A stretch of 64,000 nt of DNA from Urechis unicinctus (GCA_034190875.2 CM067345.1:23872438-23936437), one strand, 5' to 3'. Positions 12,551-24,515 are shown, numbered from the stretch's first letter. The notes: generated from the letters alone by a model not told the origin. Made by a program: numbers and translations.

Positions 12551-13159
12551 CAGCCATATAGCCAGATTGTTCACCGGCCAGACGGGCTGGTGACATTTAA
12601 ATTCTGCCGTTCCTACATATTTTCTACCGGCCCTACTTTTGAGTTATAAATAATGGTAAAAAACACCAATGTACAACACGTTCTTATTGTTCTTTATATA
12701 TTTCATTATTTTCATAGATACAACATTTATTTCAACATCTACAAACATAACATGTCATTCTAAAACACAAAAAGCAGTCAATTATTCAACTTCACAATTT
12801 TCTCTTCTTTCACCAGACAGTATTCCAGCGTCTGCAGCGATTCTCTTTATCATACAGTGAGTGCTCTCTGAGCTTTTTCATTCTCTCTAAATTTGCGCTT
12901 CTTAGGCAACGGTGGTTTAGTACCCTGAACATAACGGCACATAGACATCTTCAGAAATTGCATGCTAAAAAAATCGCATGCCATTATAAAGGCTTGCTTA
13001 CCGACGACGTGGAAGACAACCCGCTCGTATGACGTCACTTTAGTCGTTCATAGCAATAGAGCGCATTGCAATTACAAAGAAGACGAAGAAAACATCGCGC
13101 GCATGGGTGATCAAATATTTGACACTTTCTCCTCTGCAATTAAGTGGATATTACAAAAC
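10872..13159. other. Intergenic, AT-rich, no gene seen
   Basis: No convincing exon on either strand. Contains a TG-rich stretch (about 12009-12160, repeated TGTGTG-type motifs) and a short (TA)n at about 12516-12550. Short open frames here lack family features or splice context. Confidence 0.5.
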
Positions 13160-14695
13160 GAGCTAAAAATGTTGTTGAGGTTCTAGATGATTTTCTTTTT
13201 GTTTCAAGTTCCCCTTCACAGTGTCAAGCTGACCTCAATACATTCAAACGTATCTGTACTCAGTTAGGTGTCCCCATTGCTCCCCATCAAAGGAACAAAA
13301 TTGGGCCTTGAAATGTGGCTTTCCTTTCTCCAATTTCACAATGGCCGAACGCTCATCAAACGTCCTTCTGTGGTCGATTCTCGGTCTATACAATTTTTTC
13401 TCGGATGCCTCAAAATCAGGAGGCATCATATGGGACAGCATGGATTCAGGGGCTGTGACCTGATTCTTAGAAGGAGTATGACATCACCTTTCTAGAATTC
13501 TACCCAATTTGCATCCTCCTTTCTACGTTTGCATCTACAGTCTCTCACTCCTCTATCACATTTCACTGTGATAACCAAGCAATATTTACTATCATCAACA
13601 CACAATCTTCTAAGTGTCTTCACATCATGCTCATTCTGGGGCCTTTCATTCTTATCATACTTAAGCATCACATCTCTTTCTCAGGAGTTCATGTTTCAGG
13701 TGTCGATAATAATTTATGTGATGCAATTTCTCGTCAACAGGTAGCATGGTCTTCGCTATGTCGATTTGGGATGAAATCTAAGCCCACTCGAATACCACCT
13801 CTTCTTCTGCCTTAGAACTCCAACCCCTCACAAGATCTTCTCTGAAACAATCCACTAATAAAGCATACCTTCACCATTGAAATTCCTTAATACCTTTTGC
13901 TTAGACTCACCTTAATGTGAACATCACCATTCCCATTTACTCAGAGATAATCACCCTGTTTATTACTCACCTACATCGGTCAGGTCTGAAATTATCAACC
14001 ATTAGATCAAACATGTCTGCAATTTCCTTCTTTCATAAACTTTCGGGGTATCTGACCCAACTATATTATTACAAGTGGCTAAGGTGTTACAAGGGGCTCA
14101 GAACATAACATGTCTTCAGCTAAATCTATTACTCCCCATTGCAAAAATTCTTCTACACAGGTTATTCGACGCTATCCCCTTTTGCGCTACATGCCCTAAC
14201 CAGCGCACATTGAACAAAGCTCTATTCCTACTCACTTAATATGCCTGTCTACGGGTTAGGGAGGCCGTACACACAAACATCCACTCTCAAACACTACAAT
14301 ATCAACAACTTTCAAGTAACTAGTCAGGGAACCTCATAACATAGCCTAACCATTCTCCTCAAATCCTGATCACTGCACAATTCGCTACTGTCTTCTGCCC
14401 TGTAATAGTTTTTTCCATTAACATCAGTAAACTAGGCCCAGTTAATTGTCCGCTTTTCATGGTTCAATCTAACAACCCCCTTAACTGTGGGCACTTTCTT
14501 TCTTTCCTAAAGGCCTGTCTATCATTCTGCAAGTTCCCATTACATTTATACATCACAAATTCCTTTCGAATCGGACATGCAACTCAAATGGCGGCCGACT
14601 GGCATCCGGATGATATTATTCATGATCGTTGGAAAAGTATTGCCTTTCTAAAATACATTCGACCAAACCATTTAACTTTACACAGCTAACAAATA
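13160..14695 (+). mobile_element. DIRS/Ngaro-type retrotransposon relic (RT, RNase H, tyrosine recombinase)
   Basis: Three consecutive pieces in the order expected for tyrosine-recombinase retrotransposons. The end of a reverse transcriptase, VLDDFLFVSS, is at about 13180, with the Asp pair at 13186-13191, followed by LGVPIAP. RNase H/connection sequence (FHCDNQAIFTIINTQSSK, then HVSGVDNNLCDAISRQQ) lies at about 13560-13740. A tyrosine recombinase follows: TIRSNMSAISFFHK near 13998-14040, and the catalytic-end block SFRIGHATQMAADW with WKSIAFLKYIR near 14550-14670, carrying the expected R and Y positions. Many stops and frame changes; the gag region and most of RT are missing or unrecognisable, so the copy is dead. 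Confidence 0.75.
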
Positions 14696-14716
14696 TATCT
14701 AAATTCGTTGACAGCG

Positions 14717-15239
14717 ATATCACAACAACCAAAACAGGAGTCAGCTTTTGCTGCTCCTCCACTTGCCTCAATATCACAACAACCAAAACAGGAGTCAGCT
14801 ATTGCTGCTCCTCCACTTGCCTCAATATCACAACAACCAAAACAGGAGTCAGCTATTGCTGCTCCTCCACTTGCCTCAACATCACAACAACCAAAACAGT
14901 AGTCAGCTTTTGCTGCTCCTCCACTTGCCTCAATATCACAACAACCAAAACAGGAGTCAGCTTTTGCTGCTCCTCCACTTGCCTCAATATCACAACAACC
15001 AAAACAGGAGTCAGCTATTGCTGCTCCTCCACTTGCCTCAATATCACAACAACCAAAACAGGAGTCAGCTTTTGCTGCTTCTCCACTTGCCTCAACATCA
15101 CAACAACCAAAACAGTAGTCAGCTTTTGCTGCTCCTCCACTTGCCTCAATATCACAACAACCAAATCAGGAGTCAGCTTTTGCTGCTCCTTCTCCACTTG
15201 CCTCAATATCACAACGATCAAAACAGGAGTCAGCTTTTA
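14717..15239 (+). repeat. 54-bp minisatellite, about 9.7 copies
   Basis: Unit ATATCACAACAACCAAAACA...CCACTTGCCTCA of 54 bp, directly downstream of the recombinase end of the DIRS relic. Units differ by a few substitutions, and one carries a 3-bp insertion, so length stays a multiple of three. Two plus-strand frames read through most of it; the frame giving SQQPKQESAFAAPPLA is stopped by CAG-TAG in units 4 and 8. I treat the open frames as a consequence of the 54-bp period, not as proof of a protein. Confidence 0.9.
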
Positions 15240-16493
15240 CCTGTCAGTCGGCCCATACTTTCATACAGTCCCCTGTACGAGTGGAGTCAGTTTTCACTGC
15301 CACACACATCATTTCCGCTCTCTGATGGAGTCAGCTTATTTTTTTGGATGCCTCTCGCAATTTTCCTCATCTGACTTGCTCATTCTTAGCGCTTTTTGAG
15401 AGCGTCCAAATTATTATTGCTAGGTAGCATATTTTATATCATTTCATTATATAATATTATGTTACATTGATGTATATGCATTTAATGCATAATGTCTTAT
15501 ATTTGTACAGTTTCACTGTCAATCATATGTCAACATGCCTATCATCTGTAGCTAGCACAATATATCATTTATCTCAATATGTTATTATCATTCACATACT
15601 ACTTTTATGTCATTATTTCAAGCTGCTATACCATGTACCACACCTTTTTCACTCTTTACTCTACTTCTATGGAATTTCTTCAGCAAGAGCAGCAGTTTAA
15701 AACAAAAATATTTACATATTTACCCACACTCTAGCTGTGTTCTTGAATGTTCCCAGCAAATATAAATGTGTATCATAATACGTGAAACTACCACCCGTGT
15801 GCCAGTGCTTAGTTTGTTATAACGTCTTTACTAACTACATGGAAATTTGGAGGCGTGTTCGCGTTAACCAATAAGATGACTCATCTGCTTCAACATAAGC
15901 CACAGTCCGTTGTGCTATTGTCTATTTGCTGTTAGCGTCGGGGTGCTAGAAACGCTCACCACAAAATTATATTAGAGATAACCTTCTTAGCGTAGCTATA
16001 AGCTATTTGATATAAATAATGATATAGATTTCCTTAAAACGAAAATTGTATTCTTCCATGTATTTTCATCACATAATCCGGCTACTTTATGTCAAGTTCG
16101 TGATATTTGAAATATCTAGTTTTGATAATTTCACATTATTATTAGGAGGGTTGTTGGAGTTTTCCAACATTGCACCCAGCTAAACGGGCCAGTGTCTAGC
16201 AAACTCAGTAATAGAGTTTTAATGCATAAACTAATTCCTTGCCCTATCTTTTCAAATGATTGATATTATCAGACTAGCGCATACTTTGCTATAGCCCCTT
16301 TACTATACGTTATGGCTTCATTAATTTTCAAGCTAAAACCAAATTATCTATGCGCAGCCCCACAGAGCGTCGATGGGCGTTGATAATAGCAAATTGATAA
16401 AGTTGCATTTCATCAAAAATCTTCAAAATTCTGTTATGAAAAAAACTTCATAAGCCGATCCTCTTTTATGCTTAGTTGTGAAATAATAAAGCT
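15240..16493. other. No gene seen
   Basis: AT-rich DNA without recognisable coding exons, RNA genes or clear repeat termini. Confidence 0.4.
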
Positions 16494-16860
16494 CTGTCGG
16501 TGATCTCGGCTATTTTGATAGCCTTTGTAAAGTGCGATTTCACATTTTTCACGGTACGTGAATTTTAATCCAAATATGGCACACGGTATAAAAACGCTAC
16601 AATACATCCGAAGCAGAAAACGGGCGGGACGATCATAACAGGAAAATGATAGATTAGCGCATGAGTAGTTGGGGTCAAGGTAGCTATTCGTTTGAGTTTT
16701 GTAAAAAAAGTTCGGAGGCTGTTTTCAATTCGTCATTATGGATTAATAATCGATTATTTGAAGTACTCAATAACATGAAAGGATTACAATCGAGTCATTT
16801 CAGAAACTACACAAAAACGGATGCAAAATAAAAATTGCACCAAAAACCCCGAACAATGCA
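16494..16860 (+). repeat. Duplicate of VWC-gene intron sequence, downstream copy
   Basis: Aligns colinearly over about 350 bases with 17795-18115, sharing CGGTGA(T/C)CTCGGCTATTT, ACGTGAATTTTAA, CTACAATACATCC, TTCGGAGG(C/T)TGTTTTCAAT and CATTTNAGNAACTACACNAAAA. Identity by eye is around 75%. This copy lies just past the stop of the VWC-like gene, the other inside its intron. Confidence 0.7.
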
Positions 16861-17203
16861 TCATTAGTATAATGAAATGACACAGGGCAAATTATCGAGA
16901 TGTCAATGACATTTTCTGTAATTCATAGCGTGCCTTGGTGCAGCTTAACTCAACATACTGGAATACCATCAAATATACATAATACATATTAAACGACTTG
17001 TTTTTATCAAACAGCAGATATCCTTCGTACAGTTAGGAATCGGAAAGAAGTCAAACACAAATTGGAAGTATTCATCTCAAAATCTACAGCTTTCGAAACT
17101 TCGACAACAGGAAGTCGCTACCGCTTCAAATTAAACCGAATTCACCACAGCTAAAATCGAGTTACAATGTTGGTTGATTAATGAAAGTACATATAGCAGC
17201 AAA

Positions 17204-18345
17204 TTACTCTTCTGGTGCCATGCGCGGAGCAGACATCTGCCTCAGCATCCGTTTAAATATGCCAACCTTTTGTCCAGGCCCCGTCTCCAATTGATGACCA
17301 GTACAAGTGTATGTGCAAATAGCGTGGGTCATCACGCCATCTATCTCGTATTCCAGTGCAGACATGGGGCACCGACAGTAAATGGGACATGACGGTTCTC
17401 CACTCGACCGAATCACAGCCTGGCCATTAGTCAAAACGGAATCTTCCAACCAACAGTTAAAGCCTGAAAATTCAGCAAAGAAGATCACACTTAATTCGTA
17501 TTTCATCATTTGAGATTCGATAAACTGACACTGAACAGACTTGCGACTGTAATCAATGACAGTTATTGCAATGATCTTCAGTAAATTTCTTCAACAATTC
17601 AGAACTATCATCACTCCATTCTTCATAATCTCGTTCAGAAAATTACCTTAAACCATATATATTGACCTGTTTCTTATTGGTACAATCACATTTAATTATA
17701 AACAAAGTAATATACAGCTACAGAGGAAATCTCACTTCGGTTGAAAATCAAAGTTATTGCGAACACGACCAAATGATTTGCAACAAAACACAAGTCCAAT
17801 CGGTGACCTCGGCTATTTCCATGGCCTTTACAATGTTCGATTTCTTATTTTTTAAAGGACGTGAATTTTAAAACCAAATATAGCACCCTGTAGACGCCAC
17901 AATACATCCTAAAAAGCGTAGAGTTGTGCATGCGTAGTTACTGGTCTAGGTCACTATCCATTTTAATATCTATGAAAAACAAATTCGGAGGTTGTTTTCA
18001 ATGCGCGTTTATCGATTAACTATCGATAACATTAAAGGATTATAAACCAGTCATTTTAGCAACTACACGAAAATAAGACCCGAATAATAATTTCACCAAA
18101 TCGCCGAAAATTGCAAATATTTCAACGTAAATCTTGCAAACACCAACATTTCGGAGATGCTCACCGTCAGGACAAGCTGGGCAGCAAGCTTCCTCGTCGT
18201 ATGTAGGGTCTATGCACCGTGGTGTCGGACAAAAAACCCCTGTGCAGCTATTTCTTGAGGGGGCGTCATGAGGGGAAGCAGGCAAACTCTCGGCTGTAGA
18301 GTACAACGCCAGCACCAACACGAACACGCCGAATCTAGTATTCAT
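17204..18345 (-). CDS. Secreted VWC-like cysteine-rich protein
   Basis: Two coding exons on the minus strand: 18345-18165 and 17463-17204 (TAA), joined in phase 1, giving 146 residues. Residues 1-20 form a signal peptide (MNTRFGVFVLVLALYSTAES). The mature part has CTGVFCPTPRC and EEACCPACPDG, the spacing of a von Willebrand factor type C module (C-x4-C...CC-x2-C), followed in exon 2 by CPIYCRCPM and AICTYTCTG. No membrane segment follows, so it should be secreted. VWC modules in other proteins bind BMP-type ligands or matrix; which applies here cannot be told. The intron holds one copy of the 350-bp repeat shared with 16494-16860. I do not recognise a named orthologue. Confidence 0.8.
17795..18115 (+). 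repeat. Duplicated segment inside the VWC-gene intron
   Basis: Partner of 16494-16860. Both copies are in the same orientation, about 1.3 kb apart, so they arose by tandem duplication or by two insertions of one dispersed repeat. Confidence 0.7.
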
Positions 18346-18392
18346 GCCGAGTGTATCTGTCCGTAGGTATACCTTGCGACGACAGACTGGAC

Positions 18393-18436
18393 GAAGTTAT
18401 ACCACCGCGTGAAGTTATACCACCGCGTGAAGTTAT
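18393..18436 (-). promoter_or_regulatory. Tandem 18-bp repeat with TATA-like core upstream of the VWC gene
   Basis: GAAGTTATACCACCGCGT is present twice in a row plus GAAGTTAT (plus-strand reading), 48-91 bases upstream of the VWC-gene ATG. On the gene strand each unit reads ...GGTATAACTTC, a TATA-like element, so this may be a duplicated core promoter. The function is inferred; the repeat is plain in the sequence. Confidence 0.4.
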
Positions 18437-19927
18437 CAAGCAGCGGCAGTTTCAAACCAGTTGACTGTAATTGGACAATTACATATTGTTGGAGCTGCAA
18501 TTTGCGCACTTATACCGCCCTGTTAATCTGCTTTGGCAAGGACCGTTCTATCAGAACGTATATTGACATAAACTGCTCAATTGTAGACCATTTGATTTTA
18601 TGGGTAATACCACCGGAATTCAGTCATTTTAGTGGGACGGTTGAACTCTTGAGTATAATCCACGCCAAGCTGACATTCATGGCCGTTCATAATCGCTTCA
18701 AATTTATATTGTTCTTCAACATACCATCCAATGTCATGTTTATCTCTGTGACTCTATTTGTCCTGACAGAGTGTGTTTTTCTACGACGGAAAAACGGATA
18801 TTAGTGAACTTTAAGGGAAGTCATTTGGGTCAGATGACATTTAGAAATAAGTACTAAAGCTTTCGATACTTATGTTCATTCGCTTGGTATGACGTAGTTG
18901 ATGTCGTGTTGTTTTTGGTGTTGTTCGAGCTGTTCGGTATTTTGGTGAGAGGTACCGGAAACCTTCCCAGAACCTGCCCTATCATGATCATTTATCCGTT
19001 GGAAACATTGCTTGAGTTGTTAAGTGAGTGGGCTGGTGGGGGATTGGCATATTTTCTAAATTGTCCAAGTTACTTGAGGCAACAATGCTGTTCGGAAACT
19101 CGGATATGTTAACATCACCTAAACTAATTACAGAAAACCTGGTGGTCGAAAATGTCGGACAAAGATGTGAAAGATTAAAACAACCGCAAACAGACATGCA
19201 GGCACCAGGTCTAGACATGGGTGTCAATGCATATGACAAACAGCGATAAAAGTTTAGATGCCAGAAGAGGGTGTCCTCTTACAGAACAGGCATAGACATA
19301 TTTATTTATTAATTAGACTGAACGCTTTTGGCTCATTCGCTTTAGCCAGTCTGTGAGGCGTGCTTCCAATAAAGCGCAACTTAACTTTTGATCGTGAGAT
19401 GTTGTTTTAGGTGCAATTGACGTTAGTTAGCCTACACTTAGCTTATGGCTTCCACGAGAGAATACAAGAATCCGCCGGAAAGAATCACACTGCTTTTAAC
19501 CGTATTCTTAAGTTCCATGCATTGTGGGATGGTTCTGTCGTAAACGATTTTTTACTCTATTTTACCCTCTCTAACTGTCAGTAACTCGTAAACCCAAATT
19601 AGCTATCTCGATTAAGGGCGACCTCATTGGTGAATCTGCAAGAAGCCTCTCAGCCAATAGCATTCGCCGATGGGTGCAGACTGCTAAAGTAACGCAATAC
19701 AGGGGAATGAGCACACGCTCACATGGGGCTCAAGATCACCCACCAAAACCAGACATCTCTCCCGCTTCATTAAGTATTATGCTTGTTGGCCCTTTGATCA
19801 ATAAAGAAGATATCTAGTTATCAAGAAAATAAAATACATTTTTCGGGCCCTAAAACGTCGCTTGTGTTTTTCATCCACCACGCACCCAAAGTCGACAGAA
19901 CTAAGCTCGGCAACTGGAGGATGGTCC
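18437..19927. other. No gene supported
   Basis: The longest plus-strand open frame (18409-18804) has no motif, no conserved composition and overlaps the repeat, so I do not call it. The rest is unassigned. Confidence 0.4.
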
Positions 19928-20260
19928 GAGTAAGTGAGTGAGTGAATACAGGGTTTAACGGCACACCAACACTAATGTGTTATATGGCGCCTCCAAAGGT
20001 AGATAGATAAGTTTGACCTGATTAAACAGCCGCCTACTAGGATCAAATGGAAAAAAGACGGAAAAAACATGAATGACAATAAAAAGATATAAATGAAATC
20101 GATTAACCCAGTCACCACCAGCTTCTCGTCTAGGTGAAATCCGGGCCAAAGTGGCGTGTTGCAGATATATGGCCCTCGCAAAGACCTCCCCACTTAACCA
20201 TCTCAACCCACGGCCAACAGGTTGCCTCCTATTAGTCACCTGTTACGACATGCAGGGGGG
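19928..20260 (+). mobile_element. SINE-like element
   Basis: Begins near AAGTGAGTGAGTGAATACAG and GGTTTAACGGCACACCAACA, continues with TGTTATATGGCGCC, and ends TTAGTCACCTGTTACGACATG followed by CAGGGGGG. This opening and the GTTACGACATGCAGGG close resemble short interspersed repeats I associate with molluscan genomes. About 330 bp, no coding capacity. Confidence 0.55.
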
Positions 20261-20692
20261 TACAGTGGGTCTATTCTAACCCAAGACCCACAGGGGGAAG
20301 GAGGATACAGTGGGCCTATTCTACCCCCGGACCCACAGGGGGAAGGAGAATACAGTGGGCCTATTCTACCCCAGACACACAGGGGGAAGGAGGATACAGT
20401 GGTCCTATTCTACCCCCAGACCCACAAGGGGGAAGGAGGATACAGTGGGCCTATTCTACCCCCGGACCCACAGGGGGAAGGAGAATACAGTGGTCCTATT
20501 CTACCCCCAGACCCACAGGGGGAAGGAGGTTACAGTGGGTCTGTTCTACCCCCGGACCCACAAGGGGAAGAAGGATACAGTGATCCTATTCTACCCCCAG
20601 ACACACAGGGGTAAGGAGGTTACAGTGGGTCTATTCTACCCCCATACCCACAGGGGGAGGGAGGATACAGTGGGCCTATTCTACCCCCAGAT
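20261..20692 (+). repeat. 45-bp minisatellite, about 9.6 copies
   Basis: Unit TACAGTGGGCCTATTCTACC plus CCAGACCCACAGGGGGAAGGAGGA. It starts immediately at the 3' end of the SINE-like element, so it probably grew from the element's tail. The 45-bp period keeps plus-strand frames open (EGGYSGPILPPDPQG-type units), which I regard as an artefact of the period. Confidence 0.9.
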
Positions 20693-21231
20693 ACCAATAA
20701 CAGCAAAATATCAAACTTTATGCGAATAGTGTTAATATACATCGGTGGACCCGTGTATAAAACAGAAATAAGTTGCTTTTCCAACTGAGACAAGGCTTCC
20801 TTGCATTGGTCAGTTGAAACTATCGTTTCAAAGAGGTAACCTCGGTCTATCAACTGAAGAGCGCTGACCCGTAGGGTTGCTTGGTGCATCAAAGTGATGT
20901 ATGCTGAGACCATAGCTTGCAACGGGTTAAATGAGGCTTGGGATATGGCAATAAAGGAGTGCTAATAAATCTGCGAACATAGATTCATTGTTCGAGTACC
21001 TATCTCGGACAGCGACTGTAAAATCTGCCAAGTAGCGCTGTAAAGTGGCTGGCTCGACTGTGTAATGAGCAATGTTGACAGCGTGCTGTTCGAATCTCGA
21101 ATAAGTGACATTTACTTGGGACACGAGCTTCCGGCAGGTTGATCCGTTGTCGAGGGAGTTGGTGCATGGAACACCAGGTCCGCGTCTGCCGAAGAAGGGT
21201 GAATTCGGCCTTCTTCGTCAGTGAAAGCCAT
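20693..21231 (-). pseudogene. Unidentified broken coding fragment
   Basis: On the minus strand an ATG at 21231 opens a short frame (MAFTDEEGRIHPSSADADLV...) that stops near 21112. An overlapping frame to 20927 reads SRFEQHAVNIAHYTVEP and LQRYLADFTVAVRDRYS, and a third frame follows below 20922. The amino-acid texture looks coding and the pieces are colinear, suggesting one protein with frame breaks, possibly transposon-derived. I do not recognise the family. Confidence 0.3.
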
Positions 21232-21674
21232 CCCTTAGTAGACTTTAACCGTATACGGTATCTGTGGCGAGATGGTCAGCAGAAGTTGCCGAGTCTGGAT
21301 TTTCCCTAACCATCAATGGCTTGTTACATACACACGTGTTTGGCTTTGTAGGTTCACATATAGCTCTTTCGAACCAAGTGGAGCTTGCGCAAAGGAGTAC
21401 CCGATAGACTGTTGGTCTGTTGGTCTATTCACAGAATATCATCCTCTGCTTCTGGCCGTCTGTATACAACTGGAGCATCTGTGAAGCCGTCGCACCTTGA
21501 CACATTATGTCCTTTTCCACGTGTCTCCTCAAGGTCCTGCAAGAAATGTGGGATTAGAAGCCTAGCTAGTAAAACATTGCCGTACAGAGTAAGATCTAGA
21601 TCAGGATCTTTTGTTACAGAATACCTGTAGACTGTTTTTGTTTGTGAAACTGTTTTGATCAGTCCATTTTTTAT

Positions 21675-21893
21675 TCAAGATAAGTTGAAGCTGCCTTTCA
21701 ATAATTCCCCATCTAAAACAAATTTAATAGTCATCAACATTACAAAAACATTAACTATACTATTGATTGCAATATTAAAGCGTGTGACAGACAAAATGCT
21801 TCCATGTGTGACCCCCATCTCCTGGTTTTGATAACCAGAGGATGTGGAAAAATCACAGGCCCACCCCCCAACAATCCCGTGCAGGTGTTTCAA
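21675..21893 (-). pseudogene. Non-LTR reverse transcriptase fragment
   Basis: Contains QEMGVTHGSILSVTRFNIAI, the degenerate form of the RT motif usually seen as Q-x-G-V-P-Q-G-S-x-L-S-x-x-L-F in Jockey/CR1/RTE-type elements. About 70 residues, no flanking RT motifs in frame. Confidence 0.55.
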
Positions 21894-22194
21894 AGATATA
21901 AAATATATATCATCAGGCCCATCTGAATCTATTAACTCTGTAGGGTAAATTGAAAGTTATAATATGTTCCTTGTATTTTCTTACTGTTGATGTTCATAGT
22001 TTTCCATATTGATGGAATTTTTGTGTATAATTTTAAGACGAGGAATTTCGGCATGCATCCAAAATTCAAGGTTTGTACATCTGTTTATAAATTTTTGAGT
22101 ATTTTTGTTCACTATGTGAGGCTATCCAAATCAGTGATTCTGTGAAAAACGACATTGCATATTGCCAGTAAACAGAAATATTAATAGTATTAAA

Positions 22195-22262
22195 AACGTA
22201 GTAGTGTGGTTGTAGTTACGTAACTAATTTTGGTAACTACTACGTCAAAACACGGACTACCA
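22195..22262. repeat. ACGTA-rich repeat fragment
   Basis: Carries ACGTAGTAGTG, TAGTTACGTAACTA and GTAACTACTACGTC in about 65 bases, like the blocks at 25375-25640 and 41640-41712. Confidence 0.4.
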
Positions 22263-22723
22263 GATATGTATTCAGCACATAGTGAAACTACTATTGAATT
22301 TACCTTTGTACAACCAGCATGTTACCGTACACCGTAACCTCTCCACTACCCTTCAAATGCATATCAAGTTTTAAAAACACACAACAGATATTTTGTCATA
22401 CATCTATCACAAACAAATCATTAGTCAATATCAGAAACGAAAATCAAGCCCGATGTTGGCCAGGCAAGAAAAAAGCGGAATTTCCCTCGTTACTGGTTCC
22501 ATGAGCCTGCAGACAAATAGATTATCAAAATATATTTAGTACGCAATAGTCTGAAAAGTTATATCGAGAAAGGCAGCTGCAATTTTACAATCGCCACATT
22601 CCTTATACGATATTGCTGTCGAATAAAACATTGGTAATATTAAAGCCCCTAAGTTATACAGTCCAGATAAAGTAAAATATAATATTGCTGCGTAATTTGT
22701 ACAAGTGTGACCGTCCTTATTGA

Positions 22724-23351
22724 ATGAACTTGATAACGTCAACAACTGGCTTATTCGCTACAAGCTGTCCCTTAACACAAGCCAGACCAAATTCATTGAT
22801 TTTTCATAAACCACAAAAAAAATTCCATATAAATAACACAGAAATCGAACAAGTGCATCATTTCAACTTCCTGGGTCTCAACATCGATCAGCACCTCAGC
22901 TGGAAAAGTCATACTGATAAAATCCATAGCAAACCTAGTGAAACAATGGGCATTATAAATAAACTAAAACACCCCCTCCCCTTAGATATTAAAAAAATTG
23001 CTCTACAACTACATTTCCTGCAGCCCCTACAATGCTCACACTGATCCCCTCTTTAAAGAATTACAAATCTTGAAAATTGAAGATCTATTTTCACTGTCCA
23101 GATATAGATTATATTATAATTACTGTCACAACAATCTACCCTCATATTACAATAACATAAACTTAATAAATCGAACAGCTGACATTCATAATCACAATAC
23201 CAGAAATCACAATAATCTTTTCATCCCAAGAGTAGAATACTCTTTTGCATTCTCATCCATTCGATTCAGCATCCCAAAATTCATCAACAATGCCCTACCT
23301 ATACCAAGCCAATGTGAGAAAAGGGAACCATTTACATACCAAATCCTCTGA
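22724..23351 (+). pseudogene. Non-LTR (CR1/L2-like) reverse transcriptase C-terminal fragment
   Basis: Reads LDNVNNWLIRYKLSLN with a following FIDF, then FNFLGLNIDQHLSWKSH and IINKLKHPLPLDIKK. In another frame it continues DPLFKELQILKIEDLF, NTRNHNNLFIPR and FSIPKFINNALPI. This is the typical order of the RT thumb and C-terminus of CR1/L2/Jockey-like LINEs. Frame changes near 23035 and 23345 and absence of the catalytic Y/F-x-DD region mark it as a relic. Confidence 0.7.
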
Positions 23352-23942
23352 AAAAAGATCTATTCATATACAAAATTTTTAAAAGGGTCACCAATACTTA
23401 TACCAAAATTAATGATCCCAAATCATATTTAGACCCTCTCGACGAGCTACAAGGAACCCATCCTTATACCAAACTAACGATTCAGAAAGAAAAAGTACGT
23501 TTATTAAGCTTCGCAACTTCCAAAAAACTTTGCTGATACCGTGCTCAGTCCCAACGATGCTCTGGTTCGTAATGGCAAGGCAGTTAATTAAATAGCGGCC
23601 ACTAAATCAACAGATTTGTGACTCGGACCCGCAAGCTATCAACGAGCGCCCCAGGATGTCCGGACCATAAGGTCGACGATATTGCAGGAAACCGTAGAAG
23701 GAGACCTTTCTGTTTGCTTATCATGCCATAAAACTTGTCTCTGAAACACCGCAACCACGCTGACTGATAGGGCTGGCCACCATTGACCCAGGGGACTTGA
23801 GAAAACACCCAATATTGAGCATCATATTGGATACCCATCACAAAACAGACCCATTTGTATACAAAATGCCCAAAAACCGACCCAATTTGGCGGCACATCC
23901 CCACTAACCTCCACATAATGAGAACCCAACCCCTCACCCCTC
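23352..23942. other. No gene supported
   Basis: Mostly 3' LINE-like and unassigned sequence. A 111-codon minus-strand frame (23602-23937) has no recognisable feature and ends against the MITE-A copy. Confidence 0.35.
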
Positions 23943-24515
23943 GGGCGTCTGAGTAGACGTCTTAGTTTCTCTTAAGCCGACGCAATGTAAAAAATTTGAA
24001 ATCGATTCAAACAACTACCAAACACCAAACATACCCAAGTGATGGAGTTTTAGAATGCAATGATGTTCACGGACAATTTTATCCCTTTTCGGCGGGGGAT
24101 TTCATCCATGGTAATTATTTATAGTTCGATCAATTTGGGAAGTGGTAAAAGTCCGAAACACAGCAACATGTTTGCTTTTTAAGTTCAAGACCACGTGCAT
24201 CGCGCATGCTCAGAATGACGTGACCCATCGACGACTAATGCTAAGGCAATGCAGATGAGGCGGCGGGATATCGCGGGAAATCACGCGACCCAATATTTTC
24301 CAAAATGGCGGTCATCGTATCGCGATTTTTCAGAAAAGATTAGCGTCGAGTGGGGTTAAGTTTTGGTGCGTTAGGACTTTTTTTGTACAGGCTCTTGACA
24401 TATGCTAGTATCTAGATGCGTTATGTAGCACATTAGCCAAACGCGTTTTCTTGGACGCGCGGAAAATGTTGAAGCAGAATGGTATATATTCATGTTACTG
24501 TTCGACCGGAGCTAG
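23943..24515 (+). mobile_element. MITE-A copy 2
   Basis: About 570 bp, same order of blocks as copy 1: GCGTCTGAGTAGACGTCTTA at the start, CAACTACCAAACACCAAACA, GGCGGGGGATTTCATCCATG, TACAGGCTCTTGACATATGC, and a 3' hairpin (AATGGTA...TTACTGTT) followed by CGACCGGAGCTAG. Confidence 0.8.

Noticed and set aside
12480..12560. CRISPR-like or palindromic array
   Set aside because: Only ACATATA/TATA simple sequence, and the genome is eukaryotic.
14629..15399. 256-codon frame of 18-residue repeats
   Set aside because: Produced by the 54-bp minisatellite period; overlapping plus-strand frames are also open, and no flanking conserved domain supports it.
18409..18804. 131-codon plus-strand frame
   Set aside because: Begins within the 18-bp repeat, has no motif and no splice or promoter context.
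20222..20729. Collagen- or proline-like repeat proteins from the 45-bp array
   Set aside because: Two frames are open because the period is a multiple of three; the array derives from a SINE-like tail.
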